Part shown: positions 14,046 through 18,902 of the stretch, in pieces
Numbering within the stretch: position 1 is the first letter of the stretch
How the letters are laid out: each line of letters opens with the position of its first letter
DNA from: Pseudomonadota bacterium
Lineage (GTDB): Bacteria; Pseudomonadota; Gammaproteobacteria; Burkholderiales; SHXO01
Direction of reading: 5' to 3'
Assembly: GCA_023430065.1 (NCBI GenBank)
Contig: JAEZCG010000090.1
Location: forward strand, 1-18,902
Length of the DNA stretch: 18,902 nucleotides
Notes under the pieces: generated by a model
Told to the model about the DNA's origin: nothing
The model's input: only the letters and a program-made list of their open reading frames with translations
Databases searched by the model: none
Position numbers and translations under genes: made by a program

Positions 14046-14927
14046 ATGCTCGGACACATCGACGCCGGCGTGCTGAACGTCGCCTATCTCGACCAGGGAC
14101 CGGCCGACGGCGTACCGGTCATGCTGATGCACGGCTTTCCCTACGACATGCACGCGTACGACGAGGTCGTGCCGCATCTCGTTGCGGCGGGATGCAGGGC
14201 GATCGTTCCCTACCTGCGCGGCTTCGGTCCGACGCGCTTCCGGTCGGCGGGCACGCCACGCTCCGGCCAGCAGGCGGTGCTTGCGCACGATCTGCGCGCG
14301 CTGATGGACGCGCTGCACCTTTCCCAGGCCGTGCTCGCGGGCTACGACTGGGGCGGCCGTGCTGCCTGCATCGTCGCCGCGCTCTGGCCCGAACGCGTGC
14401 GCGGCCTGGTCTCGGCCCTCGGCTACAACGTGCAGGACATCCCCAGTGCGGGGATCCCCTCCACGCCGGACAACGAACATCGCTACTGGTACCAGTACTA
14501 CTTCCACGGCGAGCGCGGGCGGGCAGGGCTGGAGGCGCATCGCCACGATCTGTGCCGGCTGCTGTGGCGGCAGTGGTCGCCGATGTGGGCGTTCGACGAG
14601 GCAACCTATGCCCGCACGGCCGCCTCCTTCGACAATCCGGATTTCGTGCCGGTGGTGATCCATTCCTACCGGCATCGGTACGGCCTGGTGCCCGGCGATC
14701 CCGCCGTCGAGGAAACCGAGCGGCGCCTCACGGCCCAGCCGCCCATCGGCGTGCCCACCATCTCGCTCGACGGCGACGCCGATGGCGTGATGCAGGGGGA
14801 CGGCTCTGCACGGCACCGGCGCTTCTTCACCGGCGCGTACGAGCGGCGCGTGTTGCCGGGCATCGGCCACAACGTGCCGCAGGAGGCGCCCGAGGCGTTC
14901 GCGCGCGCCATCCTCGATCTCGTGTGA
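14046..14927 (+). CDS. Alpha/beta hydrolase, epoxide-hydrolase-like
   Basis: A 293-residue alpha/beta-fold hydrolase. HGFPYD near the N-terminus gives the oxyanion hole (HGxP). The nucleophile elbow is GYDWGG with aspartate D101 in place of serine, and the base is H275 in GIGHNVPQEAP. An aspartate nucleophile with HGxP and DWGG is typical of epoxide hydrolases and relatives such as haloacid/haloalkane dehalogenases. The long aromatic cap region (RYWYQYYFHGERGRAGL) fits substrate gating. The start at ATG 14046 is 11 bases past the amidohydrolase stop, so the two genes are probably co-translated. The substrate is likely an intermediate of the same pathway, but this is inferred from position only. 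Confidence 0.87.
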   Translation: MLGHIDAGVLNVAYLDQGPADGVPVMLMHGFPYDMHAYDEVVPHLVAAGCRAIVPYLRGFGPTRFRSAGTPRSGQQAVLAHDLRALMDALHLSQAVLAGYDWGGRAACIVAALWPERVRGLVSALGYNVQDIPSAGIPSTPDNEHRYWYQYYFHGERGRAGLEAHRHDLCRLLWRQWSPMWAFDEATYARTAASFDNPDFVPVVIHSYRHRYGLVPGDPAVEETERRLTAQPPIGVPTISLDGDADGVMQGDGSARHRRFFTGAYERRVLPGIGHNVPQEAPEAFARAILDLV

Positions 14928-14992
14928 TCCCCGGACCGAGTGGAGGCGTGCGCGGCGTGCGTTAGGATGGCACCTCTCCGAACCCGAACGCC

Positions 14993-16096
14993 ATGCAGAT
15001 GACCGGTTCGCTCCGCGTATTCGGCGCCCCGCAGCGCTACCTCCAGGGTCCCGGGGCCATCGATGCGATGGGCGACTACCTCGCCCGACTCGGCGGGCGC
15101 TGCGTCCTGGTGGCCGACGCCGTCGTGCTCGGCCTGTTCGGTCAACGCATCAGCGCCGCCTGCGAAGCAGCCGGCGTGCACTGCGAGCCGGTCGAGTTCT
15201 CCGGCGACATCGTGCCCGAGGAGGTGGAGCGGCTCGCCGGCATCGTGCGTGCGCGCAACGTCGATTTCGTCATCGGCTGCGGCGGGGGCAAGGGCATCGA
15301 CGCCGGAAAAGGGGTGGCGCACCTGCTCGGCCGGCGCGTCGTCACCATCCCGACCGCGGCCTCGAACGACGCGCCCACGAGCAAGAACTACGTGCTGTAC
15401 GACCGCTCGCACCGGCTGCTGCGCGTGGAGCACATGCCTGCCAATCCGGAGGTCGTGGTGGTCGACACGCAGTGCATCGTCACCGCGCCGGTGCCGATGT
15501 TCACGGCGGGTATCGGCGATGCGATCGTGAAGAAGTTCGAAGTCGCTCAGTGCATGAAGGCAGGTGGGCCGAACATGTTCGGGGCTCGCGCGTGCGCCGC
15601 GGCCGGAGCGCTCGCCGACCTATGCTACGAGACCCTGCGCGCGTACGCGATCCGGGCGCTGGCCGACGTGCGCGCCGGGCAGGTGAGCGATGCCGTCGAG
15701 CGCGTGGTCGAAGCGACCGTGATGCACAGCGGCCTGGGGTTCGAGAGCGGGGGCTTGTCGATTTCGCATGCCATGACACGCGGCCTGAGCGCGGTGCGCG
15801 GTGCGCGCGATGCCCTGCACGGACACCAGGTCGCGTATGCCCTGCTGGTGCAGCTCACGCTGGAGCAGCGTCCATCGGAGTTCATCGAGGACATGCGGCG
15901 TTTCTTCCGTGCGGTCGAGTTGCCGCGCTCGCTGAGTGATCTCGGAATGCCAGGGGCAAGCGCCGGGGAGATCGAGGCCATCGCCGCCGGCACCATGACC
16001 GCACCCCACACCCGTAACTTCCAACGACCACTCGCCGCGGGGGACATTGCCGACGCGATCCGCTGCATCGAGGCCCTTCCACCCCTCACCCACTGA
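14993..16096 (+). CDS. Iron-containing alcohol dehydrogenase, glycerol-dehydrogenase-like
   Basis: A 367-residue metal-dependent NAD(P) dehydrogenase of the GldA type. The nucleotide loop is GCGGGKGIDAGK (GGGK at 97-100). TIPTAASNDAPTS is the conserved segment after it. The metal ligands are D176 (GIGDAIVKKFE), H259 (SISHAMT) and H278 (HGHQVAYA), at nearly the same positions as in bacterial glycerol dehydrogenases. It would oxidise or reduce a polyol, diol or hydroxyketone; glycerol itself is not certain. ATGs at 14993 and 14999 are both possible, and neither has a good Shine-Dalgarno. A 65-base spacer upstream contains a TAGGAT sequence (14963-14968) that could be a -10 box. It lies 13 bases before the racemase-type gene, suggesting one transcript. 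Confidence 0.88.
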   Translation: MQMTGSLRVFGAPQRYLQGPGAIDAMGDYLARLGGRCVLVADAVVLGLFGQRISAACEAAGVHCEPVEFSGDIVPEEVERLAGIVRARNVDFVIGCGGGKGIDAGKGVAHLLGRRVVTIPTAASNDAPTSKNYVLYDRSHRLLRVEHMPANPEVVVVDTQCIVTAPVPMFTAGIGDAIVKKFEVAQCMKAGGPNMFGARACAAAGALADLCYETLRAYAIRALADVRAGQVSDAVERVVEATVMHSGLGFESGGLSISHAMTRGLSAVRGARDALHGHQVAYALLVQLTLEQRPSEFIEDMRRFFRAVELPRSLSDLGMPGASAGEIEAIAAGTMTAPHTRNFQRPLAAGDIADAIRCIEALPPLTH

Positions 16097-16109
16097 GACG
16101 AATCGACCC

Positions 16110-17183
16110 ATGGCGATCATCGAAGCGATCAACACGGTGCCTGTCCTGGCATCCATGCGACGACCCTTGCGCACGGCATCCGGCTTCATCGAATCCTTTC
16201 CGCTGGTGCTCATCGAGGTCCTGACCGACGAGGGCATCGCCGGTCGTGCGTATTCGCAGGTGTATCTCCCCGCGCTGCTGCCCGCGCTGGAGGCGTCGGT
16301 GCAGGGCCTGGGACAGATGATCCAGGGACGCCCCCTGGCGCCGCGCGAGGTCCATGACTACCTGCTCCGGCGCCTGCGACTGATGGGCGTCAAGAATTTG
16401 CTGTGCGTGGCGCTCGGCGGCATCGACATGGCGCTGTGGGACGCTTATGCCAAGGCACGCAACGAGCCGTTGTACGCCGTCCTGGGCGCCACGCCGCGCG
16501 CGCTCGAGTGCTATTACAGCGTCGGCCTGTACGACGCGAAGAGCGTGGTCGAAGTGGCCGAGGAGGCAGTGGCGGACGACTATCTCGGCCTGAAGATCAA
16601 GCTGGGCTTTCCGACGCTCGCCGAGGACATCGCCGCGGTGCGCGCCGCGAAAAAGGTGCTCGGCGCGCGCGCGCTGATGGTGGACTACAACCAGTCGCTC
16701 ACGTTTGCCGAGGCGAAGATCCGCTGCAAGGCGCTCGATGCGGAAGGACTCGCCTGGATCGAGGAACCCGTCCTCGCCGACGATCTCGAGAGCTACGCCC
16801 GGCTCGCCGAGATGGTGACCACACCCATCCAGATCGGCGAGAACTTCAATGGTCCGGAGGACATGGAGCGTGCGCTCAGGCTGCGTGCGGCGGATTTCGT
16901 GATGCCGGACGCACAGTTCATCCGCGGCGTGACGGGATGGATGGATGCCGCCAGCCTGGCGCGTGCCTACAACATCGAGATGTCCTCGCACACCTTCGTC
17001 GAGGCCAGCGCCCATCTGCTGTGCGCCACGCCCACCGCGCACTGGCTCGAACACATGGATGTGATCGGCAATCTGCTCAGGCAGCGCTTCACGCTGGTCA
17101 ACGGCACACTCACGCCTCCCGACCGACCGGGCATCGGCATCGACTGGGACGAGGAGGCGGTGGAGAAGTACCGCGTCCGCTGA
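16110..17183 (+). CDS. Mandelate racemase/muconate lactonizing enzyme family protein
   Basis: A 357-residue enolase-superfamily enzyme with an N-terminal capping domain (1-~125) and a barrel. All key residues of the mandelate racemase subgroup are visible: K162-x-K164 (LKIKLG), metal ligands D192 (MVDYNQ), E218 (WIEEP) and E244 (IGEN), the D267-H294 dyad (MPDAQ, SSHTF) and E314. Against mandelate racemase (164, 166, 195, 221, 247, 270, 297, 317) the offset is a constant 2-3 residues. It should abstract the alpha proton of a hydroxy acid or similar carboxylate, giving racemisation or dehydration; which one and on what is unknown. The start at ATG 16110 (MAIIEAINTVPV) matches the normal first strand. 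13 bases after the dehydrogenase, 23 before the M20 gene. Confidence 0.92.
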   Translation: MAIIEAINTVPVLASMRRPLRTASGFIESFPLVLIEVLTDEGIAGRAYSQVYLPALLPALEASVQGLGQMIQGRPLAPREVHDYLLRRLRLMGVKNLLCVALGGIDMALWDAYAKARNEPLYAVLGATPRALECYYSVGLYDAKSVVEVAEEAVADDYLGLKIKLGFPTLAEDIAAVRAAKKVLGARALMVDYNQSLTFAEAKIRCKALDAEGLAWIEEPVLADDLESYARLAEMVTTPIQIGENFNGPEDMERALRLRAADFVMPDAQFIRGVTGWMDAASLARAYNIEMSSHTFVEASAHLLCATPTAHWLEHMDVIGNLLRQRFTLVNGTLTPPDRPGIGIDWDEEAVEKYRVR

Positions 17184-17206
17184 CCACGACGACCCAGGAG
17201 AGAGTC

Positions 17207-18385
17207 ATGAGCGCATTGGAGCGCATCCGCGAGTTCCATCCCGAGATTGCCGCCTGGCGGCAGGACATCCACGCCCATCCCGAGATCGGCTTCCAGGAGG
17301 AGCGCACGGCCGGGTTCGTCGCGCAACAGCTCGAGGCCTTCGGAATCGAGGTGCATCGCAGGATCGGTCGCACCGGCGTGGTCGGGGTGCTGCGCAACGG
17401 AGCGCGCGCCGATGCCCCCGGGCGGCGCCTGGGGCTGCGCGCCGACATGGACGCGCTGCCGATCGCCGAGGCGAACACCTTTGCGCATCGGTCGCGGCAC
17501 GAGGGTCGCATGCACGCCTGCGGACACGATGGCCATACCGCCATGCTGCTCGGCGCGGCCCGCTATCTGGCGCAGACGCGCAACTTCGACGGCACCGTGC
17601 ACTTCATCTTCCAGCCGGCGGAGGAGGGCCTGGGCGGTGCGCTGGCGATGCTCGCCGACGCGCTGTTCGAACGCTTTCCCTGTGATGCGATCTTCGGCAT
17701 GCACAACCGGCCGAAGCTTCCCGTGGGCAAGTTCGCCGTGCGCTCGGGGCCGATGATGGCGGGCGGGGCCTTCTTCGACATCGACATCGTCGGACTCGGC
17801 AGTCACGGGGCACGCCCGGAGGCCGGCGTCGATCCGGTGATGGTGGCCGTCCAGGTCGCCTCGGCGCTGCAGACCATCGTCTCGCGCAACGTGAGGCCGG
17901 TGGACACCGCGGTGCTGTCGATCACGCAACTGCACGCCGGCGATGCCTACAACGTCATCCCGCAGACCGCACGTCTGTCCGGCACGGCGCGCGCGTTCTC
18001 CACGCCGGTGATGGATCTGATCGGCGCGACCATGAAGCGCACCGCCGAGGGCATCGCCCAGGCCATGGGCGCACGGGCGAGCGTGGAGTTCCGCGTCAAC
18101 TTCGCCCCGGTGATCAACGATCCGGACCAGGCCGAGTTTGCCGCTGCAGTCTGCAGCGAGCTCGTGGGCGGCGAGAACGTGGTGCGGGATCCGGCGCTGA
18201 TCATGGCGTCGGAAGACTTCTCGTTCATGCTGGAGAAGGTGCCCGGCTGCTACCTGAACATCGGCAACGGCGACGGCGAGGGTGCGTGCGAGGTGCACAA
18301 CCCGTCGTACGACTTCAACGACGCGGCGCTGCCCTTGGGATCAGCCTTCTTTGCGCGGGCCGTGGAGCGCAAACTCGCGGCTTGA
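17207..18385 (+). CDS. M20-family amidohydrolase (hippurate hydrolase/aminoacylase-like)
   Basis: A 392-residue zinc or manganese amidohydrolase of the M20D group. Metal ligands appear as C105 and H107 in MHACGHDGH, E139-E140 in PAEEG, H166 in GMHNRP and H364 in VHNPSYDFND. The lid-domain histidine is in GLGSHGARPE. The N-terminus (WRQDIHAHPEIGFQE) is standard. Members hydrolyse N-acyl amino acids such as hippurate or indole-acetyl amino acids; the exact substrate is not fixed. The start ATG at 17207 follows AGGAGAGA, a good ribosome binding site. It is the last gene of the plus-strand run, followed by a repeat with hairpins. With the Amidohydro_3 gene it is the second C-N hydrolase of the cluster. 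Confidence 0.93.
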   Translation: MSALERIREFHPEIAAWRQDIHAHPEIGFQEERTAGFVAQQLEAFGIEVHRRIGRTGVVGVLRNGARADAPGRRLGLRADMDALPIAEANTFAHRSRHEGRMHACGHDGHTAMLLGAARYLAQTRNFDGTVHFIFQPAEEGLGGALAMLADALFERFPCDAIFGMHNRPKLPVGKFAVRSGPMMAGGAFFDIDIVGLGSHGARPEAGVDPVMVAVQVASALQTIVSRNVRPVDTAVLSITQLHAGDAYNVIPQTARLSGTARAFSTPVMDLIGATMKRTAEGIAQAMGARASVEFRVNFAPVINDPDQAEFAAAVCSELVGGENVVRDPALIMASEDFSFMLEKVPGCYLNIGNGDGEGACEVHNPSYDFNDAALPLGSAFFARAVERKLAA

Positions 18386-18418
18386 GACGACCGATGCGCG
18401 GCTAGCGCACCGGCCGAT

Positions 18419-18500
18419 CCTGCCGGCATGCTGCGGCAGGGTTCGAGGGATCCTCGCGGTGCGGAATCCACACGGAGTTGCTCACTTCGCTCGGGATGAA
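18419..18500 (-). repeat. Intergenic repeat, copy C, with hairpins
   Basis: Read on the minus strand it begins tcatcccgagcgaagtgag and contains gcgaggatccctcg, resembling the copies at 3964-4022 and 4179-4242. Two hairpins are present: cctgccg/cggcagg (18419-18425 and 18434-18440) and cgagg/cctcg (18444-18448 and 18452-18456). It lies 33 bases after the M20 stop and might help end that transcript, though no T-run is present. Confidence 0.5.
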
Positions 18501-18523
18501 ACCGTTCGTGGGTGCCACGCGCC

Positions 18524-18775
18524 CTACCGGTCGCGCCCGCTGGCGCGCGCACCTTCCGAGCGCGAGGAGTGCTCGGGTGTCCGAGCTTGCGCAACGAGAT
18601 ACTGCGCGGTGGAGGTGAGCACGACCGCACTGCAGCAGGCGATCAGTGCCGCCACCATCAGGCCCGTGAAGCGTTCGGTTCCGACGGTGCTGGCGGCGCC
18701 GATGACCAGCGGCAACCCCAGCAGAAGCGTCACGCCCGCAATGAGCGTCAGGGACCCTGCGAGTCGCCTGATCAT
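18524..18775 (-). CDS. Small two-helix membrane protein, unknown function
   Basis: An 83-residue protein with two predicted transmembrane helices (about 5-28, LAGSLTLIAGVTLLLGLPLV, and about 38-62, GLMVAALIACCSAVVLTS) joined by a short loop with TVGTERF. A basic, Ser/Arg-rich cytoplasmic-type tail follows (SRSEGARASGRDR). The ATG at 18775 is preceded by AGGAGA with a 6-base spacer, a strong ribosome binding site that supports a real gene. I do not recognise a family. It is on the strand opposite to the catabolic cluster, and its 3' end faces copy C of the intergenic repeat. Confidence 0.65.
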   Translation of the reverse strand: MIRRLAGSLTLIAGVTLLLGLPLVIGAASTVGTERFTGLMVAALIACCSAVVLTSTAQYLVAQARTPEHSSRSEGARASGRDR

Positions 18776-18902
18776 GGTTGGTCTCCTGTTGGTTCGGCGC
18801 GCTCTGAGGGCGCGCTCGCCGGGCCCGGTCTGCGAAGCCGGTCACCGCGCCGGACATCGCCTCCCATGAGGTCAACGGCGCGGATGCAATGGTCGTGCTA
18901 AG
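18776..18902. other. Right-end spacer, no supported gene
   Basis: 127 bases upstream of the small membrane protein gene. A minus-strand frame stays open to the window edge, but it has no recognisable protein content. A second minus-strand frame entering from the edge stops within ten codons and could be the tail of an unseen gene. Confidence 0.4.

Noticed and set aside
18402..18875. Minus-strand open frame (TTG start) overlapping the small membrane protein gene
   Set aside because: No recognisable content; the alternative frame has a strong ribosome binding site and clear membrane helices.

Overview
This is a GC-rich chromosomal window with tightly packed, mostly metabolic genes. Gene content and family resemblance suggest a proteobacterium, most likely Burkholderiales-like (Betaproteobacteria). 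That placement is an inference from protein style, because no rRNA or other marker gene is present. I see no tRNA, rRNA, CRISPR array, prophage or transposase.

Left part (1-5273, mostly minus strand). The start of an alpha/beta-hydrolase gene runs off the left edge. Next comes a GxxExxY/PD-(D/E)XK nuclease-like gene boxed by an imperfect ~36-bp inverted repeat. It is followed by an O-acetylhomoserine sulfhydrylase (metY), a second copy of the same repeat without a gene inside, and a metal/PLP D-threonine aldolase-type enzyme. A secreted HEAT/TPR protein (plus strand) and an L-threonate dehydrogenase-like oxidoreductase with an unusual basic tail follow. The spacer at 3943-4280 holds copies of a second dispersed repeat family.

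Middle (5274-8104). A small exported protein of unknown function is followed by a divergent pair whose start codons lie on top of or very near each other: an alpha/beta hydrolase (minus) and an NAPE-PLD-like metallo-beta-lactamase-fold hydrolase (plus).

Right part (8214-18385, all plus strand). This is a ten-kilobase run that looks like a catabolic cluster. It encodes a three-subunit molybdenum hydroxylase (FAD, 2Fe-2S and molybdopterin subunits) and a MoaD/ThiS-type ubiquitin-like protein ending in Gly-Gly. After a repeat-bearing spacer come an Amidohydro_3 enzyme, an epoxide-hydrolase-like alpha/beta hydrolase, a glycerol-dehydrogenase-like metal enzyme, a mandelate-racemase-type enolase-superfamily enzyme, and an M20 amidohydrolase. 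The parts are those expected for hydroxylating a (probably N-containing) ring or aldehyde, hydrolysing C-N bonds, and processing hydroxy acids. The substrate cannot be read from the sequence. No transporter or regulator of the cluster lies in the window. A small two-helix membrane protein gene (minus) and a further intergenic repeat close the window.

The points most worth following are the nuclease-like gene framed by inverted repeats with an empty counterpart nearby, and the unassigned molybdenum-hydroxylase/MoaD/amidohydrolase/racemase cluster.
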